DNA from: Streptomyces chryseus
GTDB taxonomy: Bacteria > Actinomycetota > Actinomycetes > Streptomycetales > Streptomycetaceae
Length of the DNA: 64,000 nt
Direction of reading: 5' to 3'
Assembly: GCF_014650755.1 (NCBI RefSeq)
Contig: NZ_BMVO01000016.1
Location: 1 to 64,000 of the forward strand
Positions 55,221-64,000 of this stretch are shown piece by piece. A model generated the notes under the pieces. The model worked only from the letters and a program-made list of their open reading frames with translations. It was not told the origin of the DNA and searched no databases. Numbering within the stretch: the stretch's first letter is position 1; each line of letters starts with the position of its first letter. The position numbers were made by a program, and so were the translations under genes.

Positions 55221-55242
55221 TGTGGACAAACGGTTCTCCACA
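55221..55242. promoter_or_regulatory. Inverted DnaA-box-like pair
   Basis: TGTGGACAA (55221-55229, exact reverse complement of TTGTCCACA) faces TTCTCCACA (55234-55242, one mismatch). CTGTGGA and TCCACAG form perfect 7-bp arms 10 bp apart. The pair lies between bkd operon 1 and the divergent regulator. Confidence 0.5.
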
Positions 55243-55287
55243 GCCTGGGATAGGGGCAGGTCGTCCATGAGAGGGAGGCGGGGGGAC

Positions 55288-55818
55288 ATGGCAGCTGAAC
55301 AAATGGCCGACGCGGGAGCGCGCCCGCCGGCGCGCCCGCTCGACGCGATCGACCGCGACATCCTGCGGATGCTCCAGACGGACGGCCGCGCGTCGATACG
55401 GTCCGTGGCCGAGCGGGTGCACGTGTCGCGCGCCAACGCCTACGCGCGCATCAACCGCCTCATCGACGACGGCGTGATCCGCGGCTTCAGCGCGCGCGTG
55501 GACCACGAACGCGCGGGGCAGGGAGCATCGGCGTACATCACGCTCAAGATCGTGCAGAACTCCTGGCGCACGGTCCGCGAACGCCTTCAGGAGCTGCCGG
55601 GCGCCGCGCACATCGCGCTGGTCAGCGGGGATTTCGACGTACTGCTGCTGGTCCACACGGCGGACAACAGGGCGCTGCGCGAACTCGTACTGACGAAGAT
55701 CCAGTCGATCCCGGAGGTGCTCAGCACCCGCACCCTGCTGGTCTTCGAGGAGACCGACCTCGACACGGCCGCCTCACCACAGCCGCCCCAGCTGCCCCCA
55801 CCGCCCCACGAGCCGTAG
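55288..55818 (+). CDS. bkdR: Lrp/AsnC family regulator of branched-chain catabolism
   Basis: A 176-residue Lrp-type regulator. The helix-turn-helix (about 20-75) is LDAIDRDILRMLQTDGRASI with VSRANAYARINRLIDDGVI. The RAM sensor domain (about 85-165) includes HIALVSGDFDVLLLVHTAD. Divergence from bkd operon 1 matches the BkdR gene arrangement known in actinomycetes, so it probably responds to branched-chain amino or keto acids. The ATG at 55288 follows GGGAGGCGGGGG; an ATG seven codons earlier is also possible. Confidence 0.88.
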   Translation: MAAEQMADAGARPPARPLDAIDRDILRMLQTDGRASIRSVAERVHVSRANAYARINRLIDDGVIRGFSARVDHERAGQGASAYITLKIVQNSWRTVRERLQELPGAAHIALVSGDFDVLLLVHTADNRALRELVLTKIQSIPEVLSTRTLLVFEETDLDTAASPQPPQLPPPPHEP

Positions 55819-55857
55819 GCAGCGGGGGCCCCGTGCGCCCATGGGTCGTGAGGAACC

Positions 55858-56457
55858 TCAGCGACTGGTCCGCAGCCCGTCGAAGGCCAGGCGCACCACG
55901 GTCTCGGCCAGCTGCTCCCCGTCCGTACCACCGCCCCCGGCCGCCTGCGGCCGGTACCACTCCACCAGCGAGTTGATCATTCCGAACAGCAGCCGCGTCG
56001 CCATGCGTATGTCGACATCGGCCCGCAGGTCGCCGTCGGCCGCCGCCGCCTTCATCAGATCCGCGACCCGCTGGTCGAACTCGCGCCGCCGCTCCAGGGC
56101 CCAGCGCTCCGCCTTCGTGTTGCCGCGTACGCGAAGGAGCAGCGTGACGTACGGCAGCTCCGCCATCAGCACCTCCACGGTGCGGCGGGTGACGTACTCG
56201 ACCTGCTCGACCGCCCGGCCGCGCGAGGCCCCCGGCTCGTCGAGGATGCCGAAGAGCCCGTCGAGCGCGCGGCTGACGGCCCGGCGCAGCAGCTCCTCCT
56301 TGCCCGCGACGTGGTGGTAGATCGACGACTTCGAGATGCCGGCGGCCTTGGAGAGGTGCTCCATGGACGTGCCGTCGTAACCGCGCTCGTTGAAGACCCG
56401 GACGGCGACCGACAGGAGCGTCTCGGGGGTGTACGTGTCGCGCTTGGCGGTGGTCAT
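55858..56457 (-). CDS. paaR: TetR family regulator of the paa region (PaaR-like)
   Basis: A 199-residue TetR regulator. The helix-turn-helix is YDGTSMEHLSKAAGISKSSI followed by YHHVAGKEELL (about 20-65). The C-terminal ligand domain presumably binds phenylacetyl-CoA, as in known PaaR proteins; that is inference. Its ATG overlaps the stop of paaH (TGATG). A palindrome of the ACCGNNCGNNCGGT type in front of paaH/paaN and again before paaA fits a dimeric repressor encoded here, including autoregulation. Confidence 0.8.
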   Translation of the reverse strand: MTTAKRDTYTPETLLSVAVRVFNERGYDGTSMEHLSKAAGISKSSIYHHVAGKEELLRRAVSRALDGLFGILDEPGASRGRAVEQVEYVTRRTVEVLMAELPYVTLLLRVRGNTKAERWALERRREFDQRVADLMKAAAADGDLRADVDIRMATRLLFGMINSLVEWYRPQAAGGGGTDGEQLAETVVRLAFDGLRTSR

Positions 56458-57965
56458 CAGGCGCCCTCCTCCTTGGCGGCGAACGCCTGCCGGTGGAGCG
56501 CCAGGGACGGGGCGTAGCGCCCGGTCGGGCAGCACTCGTGCAGGTTCTTGAGCAGGTCGTACGCCCAGTCCCGGCCGAGCGCACGGCTCCACTCGACCGG
56601 CCCCAGCGGGTAGTTCACGCCGAGCCGCATCGCCGTGTCGATGTCCTCCGCCGAGGCGACGCCCCGCGCGACGGCGTCCGCCGCCAGGTCGACGAGCATC
56701 GCGACCGTACGGGCGACGATCATGCCGGGGACGTCACCGATGACGCTGACGTCCTTGCCCAGCCGCTGGAAGAGCCCGGTGGCCTCGGCGACCGCCCGCG
56801 CGGACGTGTCCTCGGATGCGGACAGCGCGATGCGGGTGGCGCCCCGGTAGTCGAGCGCGAGGTCGAAGTACACGACGTCGGCGTACTCGACAGAGGTCCG
56901 TCCGTCGGCCGGCACGAGCTGCCCCTCGCCCGGCAGCTCGATGTACGGGCCGCCCGCCTCGACGCGCTCCACCGCGACGCCGGCCTCCTCCATCATCGCG
57001 ACGAGCACGTCGGCGTGGCCCAGGTCCCCGACGACGGTGACGGCTTCGGGAGCCTCCTCGGGGGCGGCGGTGCGCGGAGCGGGCCGGGCCGCCCCTTCCG
57101 TTCCGTACGGATACCAGCCGTGGCCCGACTTGCGGCCCAGCCGCCCCGACTCGACGAGGCGGCGCTGGGCGAGGGAGGGCACGAACTTGGGGCTCTGGAA
57201 GAACGACTCCCACACCGACCGGCTGACGGCTTCGTTGACGTCCTGCCCGATCAGGTCGGTCAGCTCGAACGGACCCATCCTGAAGCCGCCGGACTCGCGC
57301 AGCACGGCGTCGATCGTGGCCGGGTCCGCGCCCTGCTCCTCGTACACCGCGAAGGCCTCGGCGTAGAAGGGGCGGGCGATGCGGTTGACGATGAAGCCGG
57401 GGGTGTCGGCGCACCGGACCGGGGTCTTGCCCCAGGCGGCCGCCGTCGCCCACGCGCGCGTGGCGCTCTTCTCGTCCGTCGCGAAGCCGCTGACGACCTC
57501 GACGAGGGGCAGCAGCGGCGCGGGGTTGAAGAAGTGCAGGCCCACGAAACGGCCGGGGTTCCTCAGGGGGCCCGCGATGGCCGTGACGGAGAGGGAGGAG
57601 GTGTTGGTGGCCAGGAGGCAGTCGTCGGCGACGACCGCTTCGAGCGCGGTGAAGAGCTGCTGCTTGACCGGCAGGTGCTCGACGATCGCCTCGACGACGA
57701 GCGCGGCGTCCGCGAGCTCGGCAAGGTCCCCTGCGGTGTGCAGCCGGGCGCGCGCGGCGTCCGCGCCCTGCCGGTCGAGCCTGCCCTTCTCGACCAGCCG
57801 GTCCAGACGGGCGCCCACGGCCTCGGCGGCCTCGGCGGCCCTGCCGGGGCCCGCGTCGTACAGCCGCACCGGGTGACCGGCCAGAAGAGCGACCTGGGCG
57901 ATGCCCTGACCCATGGTGCCGGTGCCGACGACGGCGACGGTGCGGGCTCGATCGATAGCTGTCAT
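56457..57965 (-). CDS. paaH: 3-hydroxyacyl-CoA dehydrogenase (phenylacetate pathway)
   Basis: A 502-residue NAD-dependent dehydrogenase. The Rossmann motif is VGTGTMGQGIAQVALLAG. The family signature follows with GLHFFNPAPLLPLVEVVSG and DTPGFIVNRIARPFYAEAF, and a second C-terminal domain occurs at about 390-495. This double-C-domain form without crotonase matches PaaH, which oxidises 3-hydroxyadipyl-CoA. GGAGG 9 nt before the ATG. Divergent from paaN and co-transcribed with the TetR gene. Confidence 0.88.
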   Translation of the reverse strand: MTAIDRARTVAVVGTGTMGQGIAQVALLAGHPVRLYDAGPGRAAEAAEAVGARLDRLVEKGRLDRQGADAARARLHTAGDLAELADAALVVEAIVEHLPVKQQLFTALEAVVADDCLLATNTSSLSVTAIAGPLRNPGRFVGLHFFNPAPLLPLVEVVSGFATDEKSATRAWATAAAWGKTPVRCADTPGFIVNRIARPFYAEAFAVYEEQGADPATIDAVLRESGGFRMGPFELTDLIGQDVNEAVSRSVWESFFQSPKFVPSLAQRRLVESGRLGRKSGHGWYPYGTEGAARPAPRTAAPEEAPEAVTVVGDLGHADVLVAMMEEAGVAVERVEAGGPYIELPGEGQLVPADGRTSVEYADVVYFDLALDYRGATRIALSASEDTSARAVAEATGLFQRLGKDVSVIGDVPGMIVARTVAMLVDLAADAVARGVASAEDIDTAMRLGVNYPLGPVEWSRALGRDWAYDLLKNLHECCPTGRYAPSLALHRQAFAAKEEGA

Positions 57966-57986
57966 GACCCGATCCTCCCGTACGAG

Positions 57987-57995
57987 TTGTCCACA
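57987..57995 (+). promoter_or_regulatory. DnaA-box sequence in paaH-paaN region
   Basis: A perfect TTGTCCACA, followed by GG, sits 25 bp left of the TetR operator and 22 bp before the paaH start codon. Confidence 0.5.
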
Positions 57996-58012
57996 GGTTT
58001 TACCGGGCCCTC

Positions 58013-58040
58013 TTGTCCCGACCGATCGTTCGGTTACTGT
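58013..58040 (+). promoter_or_regulatory. paaN promoter with operator between -35 and -10
   Basis: TTGTCC (58013-58018) and TACTGT (58035-58040) are 16 bp apart. The palindrome ACCGATCGTTCGGT occupies 58021-58034, filling the spacer. A bound repressor would directly occlude RNA polymerase. Confidence 0.6.
58021..58034. promoter_or_regulatory. TetR (PaaR-type) operator between paaH and paaN
   Basis: ACCGATCGTTCGGT, a 14-bp near-palindrome of form ACCGNNCGNNCGGT. It is the exact reverse complement of the site at 62690-62703 and, as I remember it, contains the core reported for actinobacterial PaaR. Confidence 0.75.
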
Positions 58041-58089
58041 ATCTCGTGTCCGCCTGTCCCTGCCCAGCTCGACGAGGAGTTGGTCCGCC

Positions 58090-59781
58090 GTGGCCGCCGA
58101 ACTCACCACTTCCCAGCTGTCCGAGAAGCACCGGACCACGCTCGACCAGGCGCTCGACGTGATCCGCACGCGGGCCTACTGGTCCCCGCACCCCGAGCAC
58201 CCCAAGGCCTACGGCGAGAACGGCAGTCTCGGCGCCGCCGAAGGACTCGCGGCCTTCCAGGCCCTTCAGGGCAGCCGCTTCGCACTCGACCAGCCCGGCA
58301 CCGACGGCTGGACGGGCACAGAGGTCTCGCCGTACGGCCCGGACCTGGGCATCGAGTACCCGCACGCCGACCTCGACGTACTGCTGCCGGCGATGCGGGC
58401 GGGCATGGGCGCCTGGCGGGCGGCCGGCCCCGAGAACCGCGCCCTGGTCTGCCTGGAGATCCTGTCGCGCATCAGCGCCCGTACGCACGAGTTCGCGCAC
58501 GCGGTCATGCACACCAGCGGCCAGGCGTTCATGATGGCGTTCCAGGCGGGCGGCCCGCACGCGCAGGACCGCGGCCTGGAGGCCGTGGCGTACGCGTACG
58601 CCGAGCAGACCCGCACCCCCGGCGCGGCCGAGTGGTCCAAGCCGCAGGGCAAGCGCGACCCGCTCAACCTCAGCAAGTCCTTCACCGCCGTGCCGCGCGG
58701 CATCGCGCTCCTGATCGGCTGCAACACCTTCCCCACCTGGAACGGCTACCCCGGCCTCTTCGCCTCGCTGGCCACCGGCAACCCGGTCCTGGTCAAGCCG
58801 CACCCCCGCGCGGTGCTCCCGCTGGCCCTCACGGTCCAGGTCGCCCGCGAGGTCCTCGGCGAGGCCGGGTTCGACCCGAACCTGGTGGCCCTGGCGGCCG
58901 AGCGCCCCGGCGAGGGCATCGCGAAGACCCTCGCGACCCGCCCAGAGATCCGGATCATCGACTACACCGGGTCCACCTCCTTCGGCGACTGGCTGGAGGC
59001 CAACGCCCGCCAGGCCCAGGTCTACACGGAGAAGGCCGGCGTCAACACGGTCGTCATCGACTCCACGGACGACTACAAGGGGATGCTGTCCAACCTGGCG
59101 TTCTCCCTGTCGCTCTACAGCGGGCAGATGTGCACCACCCCGCAGAACCTCCTGATCCCGAGGGACGGGATCACGACCGACGCGGGCGAGAAGTCCTACG
59201 ACGAGGTGGTCGCCGACCTCGCGGCCTCGGTCGCCGGACTCCTGGGCGACGACGCCCGCGCGAACGCGCTGCTGGGCGCCCTGGTCAATCCCGACGTCAA
59301 GGCCCGCCTCGAAGCCGCGGCGGAGCTGGGCGAAGTCGCTCTGCCTTCGAGGGAGATCACCAACCCGGACTTCCCCGAGGCGGTGGTCCGTACGCCGGTC
59401 ATGGTCAAGCTCGACGGTGCCAAGCCGGACGCCGAAGCGGCCTACATGTCCGAGTGCTTCGGCCCGGTCTCCTTCGCGGTCGCCGTCAACTCCACCGAGG
59501 ACGGCCTGGAGCTGCTGCGCCGTACGGTGCGGGAGAAGGGCGCCATGACGGTCGGCGCGTACACGACCTCGCAGGTCACGGAGGCCGCCGTCGAGGAGGT
59601 CTGCCTGGAGGAGTCGGCGCAGCTCTCGCTGAACCTCACGGGCGGGGTCTACGTCAACCAGACGGCGGCGTTCTCCGACTTCCACGGCTCGGGCGGCAAC
59701 CCGGCGGCCAACGCCGCGCTGTGCGACGCGGCCTTCGTCGCCAACCGCTTCCGGATGGTCGAGGTACGCCGCCAGGCATAA
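58090..59781 (+). CDS. paaN: Phenylacetic acid degradation protein PaaN (aldehyde dehydrogenase family)
   Basis: A 563-residue protein of the PaaN family, an aldehyde-dehydrogenase-like enzyme proposed to act after ring opening, in place of PaaZ. Family stretches: WSPHPEHPKAYGENG, TSGQAFMMAFQAGGPHAQ, LLIGCNTFPTWNGYPGL, and the catalytic Cys region SLYSGQMCTTPQNLL. Length and end-to-end pattern fit PaaN rather than short ALDHs. GTG start with GAGGAG 10 nt upstream. Confidence 0.92.
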   Translation: MAAELTTSQLSEKHRTTLDQALDVIRTRAYWSPHPEHPKAYGENGSLGAAEGLAAFQALQGSRFALDQPGTDGWTGTEVSPYGPDLGIEYPHADLDVLLPAMRAGMGAWRAAGPENRALVCLEILSRISARTHEFAHAVMHTSGQAFMMAFQAGGPHAQDRGLEAVAYAYAEQTRTPGAAEWSKPQGKRDPLNLSKSFTAVPRGIALLIGCNTFPTWNGYPGLFASLATGNPVLVKPHPRAVLPLALTVQVAREVLGEAGFDPNLVALAAERPGEGIAKTLATRPEIRIIDYTGSTSFGDWLEANARQAQVYTEKAGVNTVVIDSTDDYKGMLSNLAFSLSLYSGQMCTTPQNLLIPRDGITTDAGEKSYDEVVADLAASVAGLLGDDARANALLGALVNPDVKARLEAAAELGEVALPSREITNPDFPEAVVRTPVMVKLDGAKPDAEAAYMSECFGPVSFAVAVNSTEDGLELLRRTVREKGAMTVGAYTTSQVTEAAVEEVCLEESAQLSLNLTGGVYVNQTAAFSDFHGSGGNPAANAALCDAAFVANRFRMVEVRRQA

Positions 59782-59824
59782 CCACCTCGGCCCCCGGCCG
59801 GTCACCGGCCCGTCGTCGTCCCGC

Positions 59825-60604
59825 TCACGCGGGGGCGGCGGCGGGCGGCCCGCCCCAGTGGAACAGCGTCATGGCCACACTGGTCGCCAGGTTGTAGCTG
59901 GAGACCTGCGGCCGCATGGGCAGGGCGACCAGCCTGGTCGCGCGGGCGCGCAGCTCCGGTGAGATGCCGTGGCGCTCCGAGCCGAAGGCCAGGAGGGCGT
60001 CGTCGGGGATGTCCACCGACCGGATGTCCTCGCCCTCCGGGTCCAGGACGTACAGCGGGCCCGGCGGCAGCGCGTCGATGCTCCTGCGCTCGACGGCCGT
60101 GGCGTAGTGGAGCCCGGCACCCGCGCGTACGACGTTGGGGTGCCACGGGTCCATGTCTCCGGTCGTGACGACGCCCGTGGCGCCGAAACCGGCGGCCAGC
60201 CGGACGACCGCTCCGACGTTGCCGAGATTGCGGGGGTTGTCCAGCACGACGATCGGGGCCGGCCTCGGCAGCCGGGAAAGCGTCTGCGCGTTCGCGTCGG
60301 CGTCCCGCCGGACCGCCAGTGCGGCCACCGCCGTCGTGTGAATCCTGGGGACCAGCTCGCGCAGGGCGTCGGCCGGAATCTCGACGACGGACCGCGCGAG
60401 CACCCCCGACAGGTCGTCGGCCAGTTCCCGGGCGAGCGCCAGCACCGCGCGCCGGTCGCTCGCGAGGGTCAGCCGCACGTCCGCGCCGAAGCGCAAGGCG
60501 TGCTTCAGGGCATGGAAGCCGTCCAGCAGAACGGCGCTCGGAGCGGCCTCACGCCATTGCCGCATCACGGCCTCGGTCACGTCCTCGGCCACGTCCTCAG
60601 TCAT
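59825..60604 (-). CDS. TrmH family (SpoU) RNA methyltransferase
   Basis: A 259-residue SPOUT methyltransferase. A substrate-binding N-terminal domain (about 1-100) precedes the knotted catalytic domain with motif 1 NPRNLGNVGAVVRLA, motif 2 LLAFGSERHGIS and motif 3 LPMRPQVSSYNLATSVAMTL. It 2'-O-methylates tRNA or rRNA; the target is not predictable. ATG at 60604. It lies 35 bp after the HTTM gene on the same strand and could be the last gene of that string. Confidence 0.9.
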   Translation of the reverse strand: MTEDVAEDVTEAVMRQWREAAPSAVLLDGFHALKHALRFGADVRLTLASDRRAVLALARELADDLSGVLARSVVEIPADALRELVPRIHTTAVAALAVRRDADANAQTLSRLPRPAPIVVLDNPRNLGNVGAVVRLAAGFGATGVVTTGDMDPWHPNVVRAGAGLHYATAVERRSIDALPPGPLYVLDPEGEDIRSVDIPDDALLAFGSERHGISPELRARATRLVALPMRPQVSSYNLATSVAMTLFHWGGPPAAAPA

Positions 60605-60639
60605 GGCCTCAGCCTACGGGGAGCCCGTGGCCAGGGCTT

Positions 60640-61857
60640 TCACTCGACGAGCGTACGGACCTGCTCCTCCCGCGGTCCCCGTTCCACCGGGGCCGCCTCC
60701 ACATCACCGCGACGCGGCCGCACCCGCGCCGCCCGGTGACCGACGCGCCGCAGGAAGCCGGTCGGCAGGAAGACCGCGTCGGCGGCGATCATCGCGAGCG
60801 AGAAGAAGGGCAGCCCGAGCAGGACGGCGATCGCCGCGTGCTCGGCGATCATGACCGCGAGCAGGACGTTCTTGACCCGCCGGTTGAACAGCGTGAAGGG
60901 GAAGGCGACCTGGACGACCACCGTCCCGTACGTCAGCAGCATCACGATCACACCGCTGGACGCGAGCAGTCCGGACAGCCCGGGCCAGGGCGAGAAGTAG
61001 TCCAGGTGCAGCGGGTAGTAGAGCGCCGTGCCGTCCTGCCAGCGCGAGCCCTGGATCTTGTACCAGCCCGCGGTGGCATAGACGAGGCAGACCTCCGCCA
61101 TGATCACGACGAGGCCGGCGTTGTGCACGACATTGGTGACGACGTCCAGCAGGATGCGCGGCTGCCCGGGGGCGTAGCGCCCGGCCGCCCACCACAGGGC
61201 GTGCACGGCCAGCAGCCCCCAGAAGATCAGCAGCCAGCCCCCGTCGATCTCGCCCGTGAACGTCACCGCGGCCAGGCAGGCCCCCAGCGCGACCCACAGG
61301 ACCGGCCCCACCCGGTCGGCGCGGCCGGCGTCGCGCCGCGCGTCCAGCGACCACACCTGCCCGCACCGGGTCAGCACGAGGTAGATCGCCATGAGGTGGA
61401 TGACGTTGTCGCCGCCGTCGCCCATGAAGATGCTGCGGTTCTGCAGCGACAGTACGCCGATCATGAAGAGGACGGACATCGTCCGGGTGCGCCAGCCCAC
61501 CATCAGCAGCGCCGCGGAGACGACCGCGAGCCCGTAGACGATCTCGAACCACACCGTGCTCTGCGACCACATCAGCGCGGTGAAGGCGTGGTTGTTCCCT
61601 ATGAGCTGCTGGGCCATGTCCCAGTCCCACGGCCCGTCCGGCCCGTACAGCTCACGGCGGTGCGGGTACTCGAAGAGCAGGAAGAGCAGCCACGTCAGCG
61701 AGAACCCGATGCGCACGACAGCGCTCTGGTACGGCCCGAGGGCGGTGGAGGTGACGCGCTGAACGGCGCGCGCCAGCCTGCGCGCCCCCGCCGACCGGGC
61801 GGGGACGAAGGTACGGGGGGACGGCGTGGGGGGCGGCGTACGGTCGGGCTCGCTCAC
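60640..61857 (-). CDS. HTTM domain integral membrane protein
   Basis: A 405-residue membrane protein of the HTTM (vitamin K-dependent gamma-carboxylase-like) class. The cytoplasmic N terminus leads to a first helix in YQSAVVRIGFSLTWLLFLLF, followed by a conserved region YPHRRELYGPDGPWDWDMA and about seven more helices including GDGGDNVIHLMAIYLVLTRC. Biochemical role unknown. The GTG overlaps the stop of the DUF5819 gene (GTGA); the pairing of these two families is widespread in actinobacteria. Confidence 0.85.
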   Translation of the reverse strand: MSEPDRTPPPTPSPRTFVPARSAGARRLARAVQRVTSTALGPYQSAVVRIGFSLTWLLFLLFEYPHRRELYGPDGPWDWDMAQQLIGNNHAFTALMWSQSTVWFEIVYGLAVVSAALLMVGWRTRTMSVLFMIGVLSLQNRSIFMGDGGDNVIHLMAIYLVLTRCGQVWSLDARRDAGRADRVGPVLWVALGACLAAVTFTGEIDGGWLLIFWGLLAVHALWWAAGRYAPGQPRILLDVVTNVVHNAGLVVIMAEVCLVYATAGWYKIQGSRWQDGTALYYPLHLDYFSPWPGLSGLLASSGVIVMLLTYGTVVVQVAFPFTLFNRRVKNVLLAVMIAEHAAIAVLLGLPFFSLAMIAADAVFLPTGFLRRVGHRAARVRPRRGDVEAAPVERGPREEQVRTLVE

Positions 61858-62606
61858 CGGGCCGCCTCCGACGCGCTCCGTGCGCCCTCCGGCAGATCCG
61901 CCTCGGTCACCGTCCACCAGGGCAGCACCCGGTGGGCCGGCCTGGTGTTCGTCTTCTCGTCGCTCCACGACGGCGCCTTCACCCACTTGGTCTCGGACCT
62001 GACCTGTATCCGCTCGATCTCGCCGCCCAGGTCCTGCTGGGCGAGGCGCAGCATCACCGTGCGCCGGACATAGCGCTCGGAGAGGGCGCCGCGCATGCCG
62101 TTCGGCTTGTCCGCGTTGTCGTGGGAGGCGGTGTAGAAGTCCCAGGCGCGCCGCAGCGCGTTCTGCACGGTGTGGCTCGGCAGGAGATTGCCGCGGATCG
62201 CCTCGCCGTCCTGCGCGGACAGATCGATCCAGCCGGTGGTCTTCCACTGCCCGCCGGCGGTGCGGACCTGCGCCCGCACCTGGACGGCGATGTTCTGCTG
62301 GAGCGGGTTGGGAGCGAAGAGCTTCCAGTTCTGCTCGAACTCGGGGTACACCCAGTCGTCGATCGCCTCACCGTTCTGCTTGGTGAGGGTGTTGGACGGC
62401 GCGACGTGCAGGAAGACCATCCCGAGATGCACGCAGGCGACGACCCCGACGACGGCGAGCGCGAGGGCCGCCACCGCCTGGTACCGCAAGGAGAGGGCCG
62501 CGATGCCGCTCCCCGGTATGCCGGGTGCGCGCGGGGCCTGCGGGGCGCCCGGTCCGGAACCGTCGTCCCGTCCGGCGCTCACGCCCCTGTCCTCGTACGA
62601 ATCCAT
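61854..62606 (-). CDS. DUF5819 family membrane-anchored protein
   Basis: A 250-residue protein. A Pro/Gly-rich N-terminal cytoplasmic segment of about 40 residues is followed by one membrane helix (QAVAALALAVVGVVACVHLG) and an extracytoplasmic domain with WVYPEFEQNWKLFAPNPLQQ, typical of DUF5819. Function unknown; the partner is the HTTM protein. ATG at 62606. It is divergent from paaA across a region with a TetR operator, so it may share paa regulation. Confidence 0.82.
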   Translation of the reverse strand: MDSYEDRGVSAGRDDGSGPGAPQAPRAPGIPGSGIAALSLRYQAVAALALAVVGVVACVHLGMVFLHVAPSNTLTKQNGEAIDDWVYPEFEQNWKLFAPNPLQQNIAVQVRAQVRTAGGQWKTTGWIDLSAQDGEAIRGNLLPSHTVQNALRRAWDFYTASHDNADKPNGMRGALSERYVRRTVMLRLAQQDLGGEIERIQVRSETKWVKAPSWSDEKTNTRPAHRVLPWWTVTEADLPEGARSASEAAR

Positions 62607-62635
62607 CCCGCCCCGATCACCGTCGGCCCGCACAG

Positions 62636-62644
62636 TTATCCACA
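62636..62644 (+). promoter_or_regulatory. DnaA-box sequence between DUF5819 gene and paaA
   Basis: A perfect TTATCCACA, followed by GG, the consensus first defined in E. coli. It is 30 bp from the DUF5819 start and 45 bp left of the TetR operator. Confidence 0.5.
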
Positions 62645-62689
62645 GGGTTGACACCCTACGGGCCACCGACTCACCATTGAAGCCATCGG

Positions 62690-62703
62690 ACCGAACGATC
62701 GGT
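62690..62703. promoter_or_regulatory. TetR (PaaR-type) operator upstream of paaA
   Basis: ACCGAACGATCGGT, exact reverse complement of 58021-58034, centred about 58 bp before the paaA ATG. Directly following bases repeat GGTCGG, giving a possible second half site. Confidence 0.75.
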
Positions 62704-62754
62704 CGGTCGGGACGCCGGCAAGGACGACACCGGCAGAGACGGCAGGGGGCTCGG

Positions 62755-63740
<986 letters not shown>

Positions 63741-63744
<4 letters not shown>

Positions 63745-64000
63745 CCCACTCCGACTGGCCGCTCTGGGAGGTGTTCGTGCGCTCGCGCCGCGGACTGTCC
63801 CACACCCACGCCGGCAGCCTCCACGCACCGGACGCCGAGATGGCCCTGCGCAACGCCCGCGACCTCTACACCCGCAGGTCCGAGGGCGTCTCGCTGTGGG
63901 TCGTCCCGTCCACGGCGATCACGGCCTCCTCACCGGACGAGAAGGACCCCTTCTTCGAGCCGGCCGCCGACAAGCCCTACCGGCACCCCACGTTCTACGA
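63741..64000 (+). CDS. paaB: 1,2-phenylacetyl-CoA epoxidase subunit PaaB (cut by window end)
   Basis: The first 86 codons are visible, starting MTHSDWPLWEVFVRSRRGL and containing HTHAGSLHAPDAEMALRNAR, which is PaaB throughout. PaaB is the small structural subunit that bridges PaaAC and the reductase. It starts with ATGA overlapping the paaA stop. The remaining few codons and presumably paaC, paaD and paaE lie beyond the window. Confidence 0.93.

Noticed and set aside
59796..59810. GGCCGGT-C-ACCGGCC as terminator between paaN and trmH-like genes
   Set aside because: A 7-bp stem with one central base is too small to call with confidence in this GC content.

Overview
The window is high-GC DNA with almost back-to-back genes, GTG and TTG starts, strong GGAGG ribosome binding sites and long GC-rich hairpin terminators. 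Family content is typical of Streptomyces: SpoIIE/PAS/GAF phosphatase, PASTA-type Ser/Thr kinase, Bpa proteasome activator, MocR regulator, DUF2630, HTTM/DUF5819, and two branched-chain keto acid dehydrogenase loci beside an Lrp regulator. From memory the order resembles the chromosomal core left of oriC in S. coelicolor; a perfect parS site (49066-49079) supports an origin-proximal position. I see no tRNA, rRNA, CRISPR array, insertion sequence or complete prophage.

Layout. 0-10.4 kb: pirin, AI-2E-type permease, metallo-beta-lactamase-fold hydrolase, SpoIIE phosphatase, aspS, an L,D-transpeptidase-like lipoprotein and a TagF-like membrane protein. 10.6-19.9 kb: metG, a vWA protein with a long acidic tail, a Tat-exported PhoX phosphatase behind a PHO box, a helical hypothetical, an amino acid permease and an S4 RNA-binding protein. 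19.9-27.8 kb: a looser accessory stretch with a 73-residue protein ending in QLPLF, a 375-bp gap of dispersed repeats, DUF2630, an alpha/beta hydrolase divergent from a MocR regulator, a DrrAB-type exporter, a decayed toxin-antitoxin remnant and a winged-helix protein.

27.8-34.4 kb: a flavin reductase/LLM monooxygenase pair, a VOC-maleylpyruvate isomerase fusion, and bkd operon 2 (E1alpha-E1beta-E2). 34.7-46.0 kb: a DevR-like response regulator, PPOX protein, phosphotransferase, two divergent Ser/Thr kinases, a secreted protein, and a PadR/MacB-FtsX-type ABC module. 46.1-51.4 kb: bpa, quinone oxidoreductase, K+ channel, moeA and a MobA-DUF6457 fusion. 51.5-55.8 kb: bkd operon 1 and divergent bkdR. 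55.9-64 kb: a phenylacetate (paa) region with a TetR regulator, paaH, paaN, paaA and paaB (cut by the window edge), plus an HTTM/DUF5819/TrmH gene string.

How the genes work together. The right end is a catabolic hub: bkd converts branched-chain keto acids to acyl-CoAs, and paa epoxidises and degrades phenylacetyl-CoA. An operator of form ACCGNNCGNNCGGT is identical (as reverse complement) in the paaH/paaN and DUF5819/paaA intergenic regions and recurs with one change in front of bkd operon 1, suggesting one TetR regulator covers all three. Each of these three regions also carries a perfect DnaA-box-type word (TTGTCCACA or TTATCCACA). These linked sites, the parS sites and the small QLPLF protein are the most interesting signals here.
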